Below, piece after piece: positions 9,527-18,288 of a DNA stretch of 36,000 nucleotides (position 1 is its first letter; each line of letters starts with the position of its first letter). The stretch is from Planctomycetota bacterium. Lineage in GTDB: Bacteria; Planctomycetota; Planctomycetia; Gemmatales; Gemmataceae. A program made the translations under genes and the position numbers. The stretch spans positions 1 through 36,000 of the forward strand of contig RFZJ01000038.1 in assembly GCA_009920765.1 (NCBI GenBank), given 5' to 3'. The notes below the pieces were generated by a model. The model saw only the letters and a list, made by a program, of their open reading frames with translations. It had not been told where the DNA came from and did no database searches.

Positions 9527-12500
9527 TTATTTTTTAGTGGAGGAATCATTCAGGGAGTCAAGGTAAGCGAGTAAATCAGAAAACTGTTCCGGAGTAAGGT
9601 TGTTTACAAGGCCTGCGGGCATCATAGAATTTTTTAAAGTAGAGCGTTCTTCAATTGAATCTTTTTTCAATTCCAAAGATACACCTGTGTTTTGTCTTAA
9701 GAGAATTAGTTGTGCGCTTTCGCTAACAACAAAACCTGTTACAACTTTCCCGCTTTTCGTGGTGAATGCGAGTGTTTCAAATCCTTGAGCGATTTTCGCA
9801 TCAGGCTTTAAAATTGATTCTATTAATTCATTTTTTTTGTAGCGTTTGCCAATATCAACCAGATGCGGGCCTTTGGGTTGCATCCCGTTTGCATCGGTAT
9901 GGCAAGCCGAGCATGTGTTGGACTTGAAAAGTAGCTTGCCTTTTTCAGGAGTGCCTTTAGCATTCATGGCCCGTTCTAATGTAGTTTCAAAACTTAAGTT
10001 TGCAATAAGATTAGGATCTTTAGGATTAGCAACAGGAATGATAATTGGTTTTTGATTATCTTCTTTTTCAGTCGAAGTAGAATAAAGCTTGGGTTCATTT
10101 AATGGAACTTTATGCAGGGAAAGTTGTTTTGCTAAATCTGATTTAGATTTATCATCCAAGCCTGCCATTGTTGTTTTAAGAAACTCACCAATTCTGTTGG
10201 TTTGGTCCCAAGGTTGCCTGTCATAATAAGGCCCACTATTATCTGGTCTGGTGCCCCACCAATCTCCTTTATAAATAGCCTCTTTAAAATAAAGCCTGGT
10301 CAGAGTGGTGAGAATCTCGGATTTCAGAGGATTACTTGGCAATGTACTGTATTTTTGAATCAATCCTGATACAGCTTTTTCATTATGCATGTATCGCAGA
10401 GCCCAGAACGCCCCAGCGCTTGAATCATTTCCAAGAGAATCCAGGCAGGCTTTTAAGGAATCCGTAGCGACCAAAGTTCTAACAGCAAGGTGGGGAATCA
10501 CCCTCTCTAAATCAGGGCTAGAGTGGTTTATAGTCTCTTTGGGTAAATTTTGCCCTGAGGTTCGCTTTGTTAAAGAAAGTATTTCTTTTGCGAGAGAATT
10601 ATTGGGAAGCCTGCCTAGAGATATAATTGCTTGGGCTTTTGCTTTGAGATTATCACCTTTTAATGCATTTGAAAAAACATCCATAGGCAATGGAACCTGT
10701 TTTCCATCCACTATGGTGAAAAGTTCCTTGCTTCTATCTGCCAGTATTCTTAAAGCATGTTCCTGCATTTGTGCATCAGAACAAATCGAAAGAAGGAAAA
10801 GGTTGGCGTTTGCGCCATCAAGTTGCTTAAGGGTGTAAAGTGCAGCTACCCTGGTTTCAGGGGGTAAAGATTTATTGGAAGAAATTGATTCCAATTTGGT
10901 TGTTATTGATGCGTTTTTTCCGCGCCTTAATATCTCGCGTTGAATTTTTAACCTTTGGGACGAACTGGGATTATTTAAACTGTCAACAAGGGCTTCCACT
11001 GGGTATTTTTTCAAATCCTGTAAGGCCGTTGGGTGAAAACCTTTGGGGATAATCCTTGCAATAAAACCAACATTTGGACCACTATAATTAAAGCCACCAT
11101 TTTTCCAACTACTTACGTATAATGCCCCACTAGCATCTATATCTGCATCAGTCGGCCTTGGGATTTTAAGAAAAACTTCCTGATGTGGATTAAAGCTTGC
11201 ACCATTAGGGGTTAAAGAATGCCTATAAACTTCGGAACGACCCCAATCACAAGTGAATGCAGAGTTTCCATAAGGTTTAGGCCAACGATTGTCATGAACA
11301 TACACGCCACCACACCCCGAACCACCACCATAATCGCCCAAAGGTGGCATGATTTCGTCAGGAAAATTGATGTAAAGACTTGGGTACCCATACTCAGCAG
11401 ATTGCATGATATGATTGACTCTTACGTTCCATCCTCCACCATCATTTGTGTTATCCCGCGTAAAAATATTCATAAATGGATCGATGCAAACATCAAGAAT
11501 GTTTCGCAATCCCCAAGCGTAGATTTCCATATCTTTTCCATCTGGTCGAACCCTTACAACTCCACCCCCACGCCTACCCAAGATTGTTCCATCAGTTCCC
11601 TTGGCTTCCGAAAAACCAAAATCACCAACTGCGATGTATATCCAGCCATCGATTCCCATATGAATATTATTCGTGGTATGATCAGCGCCTCTTTTACCGA
11701 CTTGATCCGTACTAATTCCTGAAATTAGAACTTCGTGCCTATCTGAAACACCATCAAGATTGTCGTCATGAAAAACGCTAAGAAATGGAGGGTGTAATAC
11801 CCAAAGAGATCCGTTGTCATAAAAAAGACCACGGGGATGATCCACAATTGCAAAAGTGTTAAATTTGTCAGCCTTTCCATCATTGTCGGTATCAATGCAG
11901 CGCAGGATTTTCCCTCGCCCTTTTTCTTTTCCCAATGAACCTTGTTCATCTACACCAACAAATAATTCACCTGGGGAAGCCGTTGCAATACATACTGGAT
12001 AGTTTACTTCAGGTGGTTTTCCAAAAATCGAAACTTCGAAATCGTCAGGAGCTTTTACATCGGCCAATGATGTTTCTGAATTACTTGGAGGATTATTGTT
12101 TTGTAAATTGTTCGTTATGTCTTTGGGAAGCTCAGGCATTTTATCCGCATATGCCTCGAATTCCCAAATACTGGACCAGTTTGCGGAATTTGAGCCCACG
12201 CACGTAATTCTTATAAATCGTGCTTCATTGATGTTCACTGCATGGGGAACAATTCTTAAAATTTTTGAGTTGCTGGAATAGTCAACAACCATGGTCCACT
12301 GTTTTTGATCCAATGAACTTTCAATTTTGTATTGATAAGCAGCATTTGGTTTTTCCCAATGAATACGAATGTTACTAATCTTTTCAGGTTTAACCAGGTC
12401 GACTTGCCACCATTCATTTTTTGCGCCTGATGATGCGCACCATCGAGAGGAAGGATTGCCGTCAACTGCATTCTTGGAGAAATTATTTTTGTTTTTTTCT

Positions 12501-13417
12501 TCAGAAGACGCCTTGGTTTCCTTTCCATAAGCAAGATTACCTTCTTTGCAACAAGATTGACTAGGCTTTACAGGTTCTGGTTTGATTTTGATTGCAATGT
12601 TGGCAAGGGCTTTGATTTCATTGTTGGTTTTTTCATCAGTTTTGCGAAAATCATTTTCATCCGTCCTACCAACACTCCAAAGTAATCCTTTAGTTACGGT
12701 ATCAAGATAGGTTGGATCAACCATGGTTTCATTATAATGCCCAATGGTAGTTGCAAAAACTTTGCCTTTGCCGTATTCATTGGTCCAAATGCAAACTTGC
12801 GGTTGCCCATCGGCCTTTTTAGGGGCTTCAGCAAGTGGCACAGCCCGTGGCCAAATTTTGACCGTATGGTAAAGCTCGCCTTTCCCCACTTCCCAAGTGT
12901 CGCCAAACCCTTTCATGATTTGATGGTTTTTGTTTAGGTTTTTAACAGTGTATCCATAATGCGGCCCATGATTGGGCGATTGAACCCCCGTGAATTCAAA
13001 CCATTTGTCGGTGCCTGTACGGTAACAATGCATCGAGCAATGAATAAGAACTGCAGGTAATCCATCTCGGTGCGGTTTAAGAATTGTTTCAACCCAAGCT
13101 AAATCTTTTACATCAGCAAAGCATTCATTATGAACCACAACATCAAAGCCTTTAGCCCAATCTGGATTTTCATAGAGAGGTATTTTGGCATTTGTGGAAC
13201 TACCGCCTTGGTGAACTATCGTCCATTCGACATTAGCCCGAGCTGATATGCCTTGGGTGAGAATTAATTTTTGTCGTTCATAATCGTGACAACATCCTCC
13301 AGTCACAAGAAGAGCCTTTATCGGTTTCTTTTTGTTGTCGACTTGCTTTTCGTAGCCCCAAGCTGGGATAAAACCAAAAATGATTGAGGCAAGAAGTACA
13401 ATTGAAAACCTAAGCAT
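9527..13417 (-). CDS. giant exported fusion: ThuA + discoidin + PVC-type dehydrogenase + HEAT + cytochrome c
   Basis: 1296 residues with a signal peptide (1-21). Domains in order: ThuA-like class-I-glutaminase-fold (about 33-250, ALLVTGGCCHDYERQ); F5/8 type C/discoidin (about 293-423, NAVDGNPSSRWCA, WWQVDL, ARFIRI), expected to bind carbohydrate; a six-bladed propeller of the planctomycete 'putative membrane-bound dehydrogenase' type (about 455-795, TTNNIHMGIDGWIYIAVGDF, WGLRNILDVCIDP); HEAT-like repeats (about 800-1060); and a C-terminal cytochrome c with CSACH (C1169-C1172-H1173) and distal Met candidate in MMPAGL (1265-1270). This suggests periplasmic sugar oxidation with electron transfer through the haem. 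AAGG precedes the ATG. DUF1080 and Gfo/Idh/MocA genes follow. The substrate is unknown. Confidence 0.9.
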   Translation of the reverse strand: MLRFSIVLLASIIFGFIPAWGYEKQVDNKKKPIKALLVTGGCCHDYERQKLILTQGISARANVEWTIVHQGGSSTNAKIPLYENPDWAKGFDVVVHNECFADVKDLAWVETILKPHRDGLPAVLIHCSMHCYRTGTDKWFEFTGVQSPNHGPHYGYTVKNLNKNHQIMKGFGDTWEVGKGELYHTVKIWPRAVPLAEAPKKADGQPQVCIWTNEYGKGKVFATTIGHYNETMVDPTYLDTVTKGLLWSVGRTDENDFRKTDEKTNNEIKALANIAIKIKPEPVKPSQSCCKEGNLAYGKETKASSEEKNKNNFSKNAVDGNPSSRWCASSGAKNEWWQVDLVKPEKISNIRIHWEKPNAAYQYKIESSLDQKQWTMVVDYSSNSKILRIVPHAVNINEARFIRITCVGSNSANWSSIWEFEAYADKMPELPKDITNNLQNNNPPSNSETSLADVKAPDDFEVSIFGKPPEVNYPVCIATASPGELFVGVDEQGSLGKEKGRGKILRCIDTDNDGKADKFNTFAIVDHPRGLFYDNGSLWVLHPPFLSVFHDDNLDGVSDRHEVLISGISTDQVGKRGADHTTNNIHMGIDGWIYIAVGDFGFSEAKGTDGTILGRRGGGVVRVRPDGKDMEIYAWGLRNILDVCIDPFMNIFTRDNTNDGGGWNVRVNHIMQSAEYGYPSLYINFPDEIMPPLGDYGGGSGCGGVYVHDNRWPKPYGNSAFTCDWGRSEVYRHSLTPNGASFNPHQEVFLKIPRPTDADIDASGALYVSSWKNGGFNYSGPNVGFIARIIPKGFHPTALQDLKKYPVEALVDSLNNPSSSQRLKIQREILRRGKNASITTKLESISSNKSLPPETRVAALYTLKQLDGANANLFLLSICSDAQMQEHALRILADRSKELFTIVDGKQVPLPMDVFSNALKGDNLKAKAQAIISLGRLPNNSLAKEILSLTKRTSGQNLPKETINHSSPDLERVIPHLAVRTLVATDSLKACLDSLGNDSSAGAFWALRYMHNEKAVSGLIQKYSTLPSNPLKSEILTTLTRLYFKEAIYKGDWWGTRPDNSGPYYDRQPWDQTNRIGEFLKTTMAGLDDKSKSDLAKQLSLHKVPLNEPKLYSTSTEKEDNQKPIIIPVANPKDPNLIANLSFETTLERAMNAKGTPEKGKLLFKSNTCSACHTDANGMQPKGPHLVDIGKRYKKNELIESILKPDAKIAQGFETLAFTTKSGKVVTGFVVSESAQLILLRQNTGVSLELKKDSIEERSTLKNSMMPAGLVNNLTPEQFSDLLAYLDSLNDSSTKK

Positions 13418-13450
13418 GAAAAAATACCTTTTGATAGGTTTGGGATTAAA

Positions 13451-13474
13451 AGTAATTCATCTAGATAAATTACT
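13451..13474. promoter_or_regulatory. 24-bp near-perfect palindrome upstream of the ThuA/dehydrogenase operon
   Basis: Outer arms AGTAATT and AATTACT flank a centre containing ATCTAGAT; only one symmetric pair (positions 8 and 17) fails to match. It ends 33 bp before the ATG of the 1296-residue gene. The size and symmetry fit an operator for a dimeric repressor; the AT-rich stem and lack of a T-run make a terminator for the preceding GIY-YIG gene less likely. No regulator is encoded next to it. Confidence 0.5.
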
Positions 13475-13546
13475 CCAAACTAGGCGGTTGCGAAAGATTG
13501 AAGTGGAATTATTCGCGATTTTTAAACATATTGCCAGCTTAACTAT

Positions 13547-13807
13547 TCATGGAATATACCTAATTATTAAGCTTTCTTTTTGTTTTTTTGTAAGCGATTT
13601 AATCTGTAGTTCACGCTTCAATGCGGCAGAATGATTGTAATTTTGCTGTAGATAAACAATATTAACTGGCCTGCGGCATCGAGTATAACGGGAAGCCTTA
13701 CCGCAATTGTGCGCAATCAATCGTTTGTTTATATCCTTGGTTATCCCAGTATAAAGAGAATTATCTGAACAGCGAAGTATGTAGACGACCCAACATTTTT
13801 TCTTCAT
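13547..13807 (-). CDS. GIY-YIG domain protein (UPF0213/YhbQ-like)
   Basis: 86 residues from this ATG (MKKKCWVVYILRCSDNSLYT). It is a single-domain GIY-YIG protein: VVYILRC (GIY-equivalent), SLYTGITKDINKRLIAHN (YIG-equivalent with the conserved Arg), GKASRYTRCRRPVNIVY, and a conserved Glu in ALKREL followed by IKSLTKKQKESLI. YhbQ-type proteins are small predicted nucleases of uncertain role in DNA repair. The frame could start 18 codons earlier at 13861, overlapping the photolyase gene by 35 bp; the shorter start matches the family length and leaves a 19-bp gap, though neither has a clear ribosome-binding site. It is the last gene of the photolyase operon. Confidence 0.85.
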   Translation of the reverse strand: MKKKCWVVYILRCSDNSLYTGITKDINKRLIAHNCGKASRYTRCRRPVNIVYLQQNYNHSAALKRELQIKSLTKKQKESLIIRYIP

Positions 13808-13826
13808 GGAGTTGGTCAGGGATGGA

Positions 13827-15338
13827 TTAGGAGAAATTAAATTCGCCCTGGATGTTAGCATTTATCGCATATTTTTGAAGATATTTGCCAACATTGAGCT
13901 TTTTTTGAGTGTTGACTGAACTCATATATCGAATGGAACCAAAAATTGGCCTCTCTGGTCCCCAAGGGCGATCGTATCTTCCCAAAACCCAGAAAATGCC
14001 ACTGTAAGAATTTGGATTTCGCCCATCAAGAGCTAATTTATTATTGAGGTGAATCATAATTTTGAGTGCTTCTTGAGGAGTTTCACACCACTCTAAGATT
14101 TTTTTTCCCCAAAGCATTCTTAAGTAGTTATGAATTCGCCCCTCTTTATTTAATTGGTTTTGGGCTGCATTCCATAAACCATCATGCGTCTTGCATGATT
14201 CTAATTCCTCCAAGGAATAAACAAAGGGCCTTTTATCTTTGGTGTGCTTTTTTAAGCTATCTTTAGCCCAGGAAGGTAATGACTCGTAGCGATCATAATC
14301 TAGCCGCTTAGAACACATGTTGTACCCAATTTCCCGCCAAGTTATCAATTCATCAAGAAAAGATTCAGCAGCGGGACTCATATTCCACCAACCTTCCCTT
14401 TTTCCACCACCTTTTGATGACAAATGAGAAGGATTCCATTCTTCTTGTTTAACGAGTTGTTTAAAAACATGATGTGAGGAGATATGGCCAAAATGTAAAT
14501 AGGGTGACAAGCCACTTCGAACATTTTCATCCGGATCATTTCCTAAATCTTTGTACTGAACAAGATTTGAATTTAGAAAAAGTGTCATGGCTTTTTTACC
14601 AGCTTTTACACCCCCCAAAATAAAAGATTCCTTTACTGAATGATCGATATCAAGTCCCGCAAGAAACTTATTGTCTTTTGATTTAAGTATAGGTAATGCC
14701 GAGGGCCATTTTTTTATAATTTGTTTTGGTAATTCTTTAATTATTGGAAGATCAATACCTGAAATTGGGTTTTGCTGCGGAAAATCTCCCAAGTATTCTT
14801 TCAAATTATTTTGCAGATACGCCCTAAAAGAAAACGCAGTAGTAAAAACGCGATCCGTAGATCGAAGGGGAAGAATGCCATTTGAATCAACTTTTTCAAA
14901 GAGTACCGGAATTTGACCTGAAGCTAAACGGATCATTGCAGGAATGAAAAAACACGGAAAATCATCCGTAACCACCACACAAGCTTTTTTAGACAAAGAT
15001 TCCAACAACCCTGCCTGATCTCCATGCTTGGGTTCTAGATATGGATAATACAAAACCCCTTTGTTGCCCTCGAGTTCAATGGCATCTAAATTATCTTTCA
15101 TGCCATCGATCACGAATTTATGAAGTCTTTGGTTAGCCCAAGGGTAATTAATCCGAAGTGCTTCCAAAATGACCAAAGGCTTTTTTAATTCCACGGCCCA
15201 TTCAATTGCCCTTTGAAGACTATAGTTGAAATCAATTCTTCGATTAGCAACCATCCAGTAAAGTACAAATTCACCCTCATGATTTACAAGGTGGTTATTG
15301 CACTGAGAAATTCGAATTGAAGGGACAATCGATGCCAT
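13827..15338 (-). CDS. phr: class II CPD deoxyribodipyrimidine photolyase
   Basis: 503 residues. It matches class II photolyases, FAD enzymes that use near-UV/blue light to split cyclobutane pyrimidine dimers. Visible motifs: GEFVLYWMVANRRIDFNYSL and KPLVILEALR in the N-terminal Rossmann domain; SGLSPYLHFGHIS; FLDELITWREIGYNMC; LPSWAKDSLKKH; THDGLWNAAQNQL; IHNYLRMLWGKKILEW; DGRNPNSYSGIFW and DRPWGPERPIFGSIRYM in the FAD domain. The C-terminal tail of about 35 residues after the core is ordinary. It begins 9 bp after the PQQ-repeat gene stop and is followed closely by the GIY-YIG gene, so the three are probably one transcript. The ATG lacks a close ribosome-binding site (a GGAAGAA lies further upstream), suggesting coupling to the upstream gene. 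Confidence 0.95.
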   Translation of the reverse strand: MASIVPSIRISQCNNHLVNHEGEFVLYWMVANRRIDFNYSLQRAIEWAVELKKPLVILEALRINYPWANQRLHKFVIDGMKDNLDAIELEGNKGVLYYPYLEPKHGDQAGLLESLSKKACVVVTDDFPCFFIPAMIRLASGQIPVLFEKVDSNGILPLRSTDRVFTTAFSFRAYLQNNLKEYLGDFPQQNPISGIDLPIIKELPKQIIKKWPSALPILKSKDNKFLAGLDIDHSVKESFILGGVKAGKKAMTLFLNSNLVQYKDLGNDPDENVRSGLSPYLHFGHISSHHVFKQLVKQEEWNPSHLSSKGGGKREGWWNMSPAAESFLDELITWREIGYNMCSKRLDYDRYESLPSWAKDSLKKHTKDKRPFVYSLEELESCKTHDGLWNAAQNQLNKEGRIHNYLRMLWGKKILEWCETPQEALKIMIHLNNKLALDGRNPNSYSGIFWVLGRYDRPWGPERPIFGSIRYMSSVNTQKKLNVGKYLQKYAINANIQGEFNFS

Positions 15339-15347
15339 TAATTTGTA

Positions 15348-16586
15348 TCAATTCTTCCATTGGAAAACAGAAAGAGTCTTTAGGTCACGAATGAAAACTT
15401 GATCCCCACTTATTGCCAGGTGGGCCCATGATTCGTTCTCCGCTATTTCCCTAGTATCCAATATTTTCAATTCCTTGGGATCTGCCTCAATAAGGTAGAG
15501 GATTCCTTTTTGGTCAAGAGCGAGAATTCGGTTTTTATAAGCGATCAAACTCCAATATTTTCCGAAGGACTTCGGAGAAGTCCATTTGGTTTCTCCGTTA
15601 GATAAATCAACACAGGCAAACCTTTGGTTTTGCAGATGCATATAGGCAAAACCATTTATCACAACGGGGCTAGACATATACCCTTGAAGTTTATTTTCCC
15701 AAACATCATTTACAACAAACCCAGAATCATTTTTGCTGACTTTATAAAGCCATGATTTATTCTGATAAGTGCTGGTAAAGACAGTGTCTCCAACCACAAT
15801 CGGGGTGAAAATATTCATACCTCGAAAAGATGGAACAACTTTAGACCATAATACATCACCATTTTCAGGATTTAATCCCCCTAGTTTCTCCCTGGACTGG
15901 ACTAGAAGTTGTTTTTGCCCCGCAATCGTGGCCATAACTGGAGAAGAGAAAGCGCTTCCATTCATACCCCCAGAATCTTTAAATGATCTCCAGATAACGG
16001 AGCCATTTTTCTTATTCAATTTGAAAATCGAAGCCCCTGCCTGCACATAAATTCCATCCTGATCAATTAAAGGAGAAGATACAAAACCAAAGCTAGGGAC
16101 AGGTGTTTTGAATTGTTCGACAAAATCGATTCGCCATTTCTCTTTCCCATCTGTTGCATTGAGGCAAACAAGGACATCTTTGATGCCTGCAACATACAAA
16201 CATTCCCCATCAAATGCAGGGGTAGCTCGAATCCAACTACCGTTTGAGCTTGCGAAAAAAGGTACAGACATGGCCCCTTTCCATTCCGCAGCCCATATTT
16301 CTTTTCCTGTTTTCCGGTCGTAAGCATGAACCACTTCAGATTCTTTGTTTTTTGTTTCTGTTGTAAAAACGAATTGATCAGAAACAACCGGACCAGAATA
16401 ACTAGGGCCTAAGTTTGCTTTCCAGGTGATATATAAGGACTCTTTAGATAAGTTGTTGGGAAAAGAGTTGCCTAAATAAAAACCATCTCGGTTTGGCCCG
16501 CGCCATTGGTTCCAAAGGTAGGTGTCACCCGCAAAAGCAAGTGAAACAATAAAACAGAGTGCTATCGCAGGTAAAAACCACCTCAT
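15348..16586 (-). CDS. exported PQQ-type beta-propeller (BamB-like) protein
   Basis: 412 residues with a signal peptide (hydrophobic about 4-19, cleavage after AFA). WNQWRGPNRDGFY (25-37) is the typical start of planctomycete PQQ-repeat proteins. Repeats of the propeller include AYDRKTGKEIWAAEW, CLNATDGKEKWRIDF, KLNKKNGSVIWRS, GLNPENGDVLWSKV and CVDLSNGETKWTS. These are structural WD40/YVTN-like blades related to BamB and quinoprotein dehydrogenases; I see no evidence that PQQ is bound. AGGAG precedes the ATG, and a good promoter lies at 16625-16653. It is the first gene of the photolyase transcript, an association with no obvious functional reason. Confidence 0.87.
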   Translation of the reverse strand: MRWFLPAIALCFIVSLAFAGDTYLWNQWRGPNRDGFYLGNSFPNNLSKESLYITWKANLGPSYSGPVVSDQFVFTTETKNKESEVVHAYDRKTGKEIWAAEWKGAMSVPFFASSNGSWIRATPAFDGECLYVAGIKDVLVCLNATDGKEKWRIDFVEQFKTPVPSFGFVSSPLIDQDGIYVQAGASIFKLNKKNGSVIWRSFKDSGGMNGSAFSSPVMATIAGQKQLLVQSREKLGGLNPENGDVLWSKVVPSFRGMNIFTPIVVGDTVFTSTYQNKSWLYKVSKNDSGFVVNDVWENKLQGYMSSPVVINGFAYMHLQNQRFACVDLSNGETKWTSPKSFGKYWSLIAYKNRILALDQKGILYLIEADPKELKILDTREIAENESWAHLAISGDQVFIRDLKTLSVFQWKN

Positions 16587-16624
16587 TGATAACTCCTACT
16601 TAAGAAAACAACCATATCGTTCAC

Positions 16625-16653
16625 AATCTAGGGTTTAAATAATCTAAAGTCAA
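16625..16653 (-). promoter_or_regulatory. sigma-70-like promoter for the PQQ-repeat/photolyase operon
   Basis: On the reverse strand, TTGACT (16653-16648), a 17-bp spacer and TAGATT (16630-16625) form a near-consensus pair 39 bp upstream of the ATG. Just downstream of the -10 is TGTGAACGAT, which resembles the TTTGAACG repeats around the sigma-factor promoter at 19889-19916. Confidence 0.55.
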
Positions 16654-16695
16654 GATTAATAAAATGGGTGTTATCAAAATGATCATCGAACAAAA

Positions 16696-17430
16696 CTACA
16701 TGGTTCTACCACCATCAACTACCATGATTTGACCTGTCATTAGACTAGTGCCAGTAGCAAGAAATACGATTGCTGCAGCAATATCATCTCCGGTTGCAGC
16801 TCGTTTCAATGGGGTTAAAGCAAGTGATTGTTCGATCATTTTTGGGTGAGGAGCAAGCCAACGTGTTAATACTGGGCCTGGAGCAACAGCATTAACCCGG
16901 ACTTCAGGTGCAAAAGCTTTTGCAAGCGATTTTGTCATGCAATTGAGGGCAGCCTTGCTCATGGCATAAGGAATTGAACTGCCATTGCCTGCCAATCCCG
17001 CAACAGAAGTTACATTTACAATATTACCTTTAGTTTTTTTTAATTCTGGCATTACCGCCCTACATGCGTAAAAAGTACCTTTCATATTTACGGAGAAAAT
17101 GTCATCCCAAACTTGGTCTGTTAAAGCATCTAAATTATTGTGGTCAATAAAATGTGTTGTACCAGCATTATTAACAAGTACATTGATACCGCCAAAGATG
17201 CTGGCGCATTTTTTTGCCATTTCCTTCACTGCTTGATCGTCAGATATATTTGCTTTGTATGGGATAGCTTCTCCACCCATTTTTATAATCTCAGCACATG
17301 TTTCTTCTGCATCTTTGCCAGAACGAGAATAATTCACTACAACTTTAAAGCCTTTCGAAGCCAAAAGCAAAGATGTAGATTTTCCAATGCCAGTACCACC
17401 ACCAGTTACTATTGCTGCTTGTTTTTGCAT
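16696..17430 (-). CDS. SDR-family oxidoreductase (FabG-like)
   Basis: 244 residues, a classical short-chain dehydrogenase. The cofactor motif TGGGTGIG (9-16), NNAG (87-90) and complete catalytic tetrad N115, S142, Y155, K159 (PYAMSKAA) are present, with PGPVLT and GQIMVVDGG near the C-terminus. It should reduce a carbonyl or oxidise a hydroxyl with NAD(P); the substrate is not evident, and similarity to FabG does not prove a fatty-acid role. It is cytoplasmic (no signal). AAAGG precedes the ATG. It starts 18 bp after the second DUF1080 gene, so the pair is probably cotranscribed; perhaps it acts on a sugar released outside. Confidence 0.92.
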   Translation of the reverse strand: MQKQAAIVTGGGTGIGKSTSLLLASKGFKVVVNYSRSGKDAEETCAEIIKMGGEAIPYKANISDDQAVKEMAKKCASIFGGINVLVNNAGTTHFIDHNNLDALTDQVWDDIFSVNMKGTFYACRAVMPELKKTKGNIVNVTSVAGLAGNGSSIPYAMSKAALNCMTKSLAKAFAPEVRVNAVAPGPVLTRWLAPHPKMIEQSLALTPLKRAATGDDIAAAIVFLATGTSLMTGQIMVVDGGRTM

Positions 17431-17448
17431 GTCAGCCTTTCGTTTTGT

Positions 17449-18156
17449 TTATTTTTTAATCGATTTCTTAGCAACTTCCTTGATTTCTTCCGGAGAAAGA
17501 TTTCGAACCTTGATATCTCGGACTGCTCCGACCGTATCATAAGAGGCAATACCAAAAGGAGTGGAAACATTACATTCAATGCGAATGCCAAGTTTTACAT
17601 CTGAGGTATCAAGATCTACTGTTTGCTCTTTGTCAACCCATGTTTCGACCCTTTTTTCTGTAATGCGTATGCGAATTTTATACCACTGGTTATTTTTATA
17701 TTCGATACCCTGACCAGTTTGGTTTTCAGAGGCATCAACGCCATCGATGCTGGAAAGTCCCGTGACGGATCCTCCCCAGCCTCCCACTACAAAAGAGCAA
17801 AAAGAATCCCCAACTGGAAAAGTGGTGGTGCAGAAAAAATCTCTACCTTCGATTCGCTTGCTTTCCAAACTAACTTCGTAATTCATTTTGGGAAAATCTT
17901 TGCCATCATAAGTGAGCCCTGTCATTTTAGAGCCTTTTTCCAAAATGATTACACCGTCTTTTACAGAACTTTTGCCAGGTTTGAAAAAATCAGATTGCTT
18001 CCAGCCCTTTAGTGTTTTCCCATCAAAAAGAGATTTCCATTCGGTTTTTTCATTTGCAGTTTGGCAGAACCCAGTCTTGGCAGTTAGTATCAAGCCAAAA
18101 CAAAAACTTAAAATCATAGTAATCCGGGGAAAATTGATTTTCGAATGGCTAGTCAT
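17449..18156 (-). CDS. secreted DUF1080-domain protein (second copy)
   Basis: 235 residues with a signal peptide (hydrophobic about 11-26, cleavage near GFCQ). The DUF1080 start WKSLFDGKTLKGWKQS (40-55), SSVKDGVIILEKG, FPKMNYEVSLESKRIEG, QWYKIRIRITEKRVETWVDKE and VRDIKVRNLSPEE follow the family jelly-roll pattern. It differs strongly from the DUF1080 protein at 8706-9437, so it is not a recent duplicate. Role: possible 3-keto-sugar hydrolase or carbohydrate-binding protein in the periplasm. A very strong AGGAGG sits 6 nt before the ATG. The SDR gene follows at 18 bp. The 132 bp upstream hold TTGACA on the reverse strand but no matching -10. Confidence 0.88.
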   Translation of the reverse strand: MTSHSKINFPRITMILSFCFGLILTAKTGFCQTANEKTEWKSLFDGKTLKGWKQSDFFKPGKSSVKDGVIILEKGSKMTGLTYDGKDFPKMNYEVSLESKRIEGRDFFCTTTFPVGDSFCSFVVGGWGGSVTGLSSIDGVDASENQTGQGIEYKNNQWYKIRIRITEKRVETWVDKEQTVDLDTSDVKLGIRIECNVSTPFGIASYDTVGAVRDIKVRNLSPEEIKEVAKKSIKK

Positions 18157-18288
18157 TGCATCCTCCTGTTGAAAAGTTTGTAGAAACTAAAACTAACCTA
18201 AGAATTATTGTTTGGAAAACAAAAATAAATATAAATTGTCAATAGTCGAAAAACTAAGAGCAAATAAGTAGTCTAATAAGCGATTAAA

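Noticed and set aside
10389..10838. 149-residue open frame on the plus strand
   Set aside because: Antisense to the HEAT-repeat part of the same large gene; low-complexity translation without family features.
11219..11722. 167-residue open frame on the plus strand
   Set aside because: It lies antisense inside the ThuA/dehydrogenase/cytochrome gene, has no recognisable domain and no clear ribosome-binding site; it is a shadow of the real gene.
17140..17604. 154-residue open frame spanning the SDR/DUF1080 junction, plus strand
   Set aside because: Covers two well-supported genes on the other strand; Phe/Cys-rich translation typical of antisense frames.
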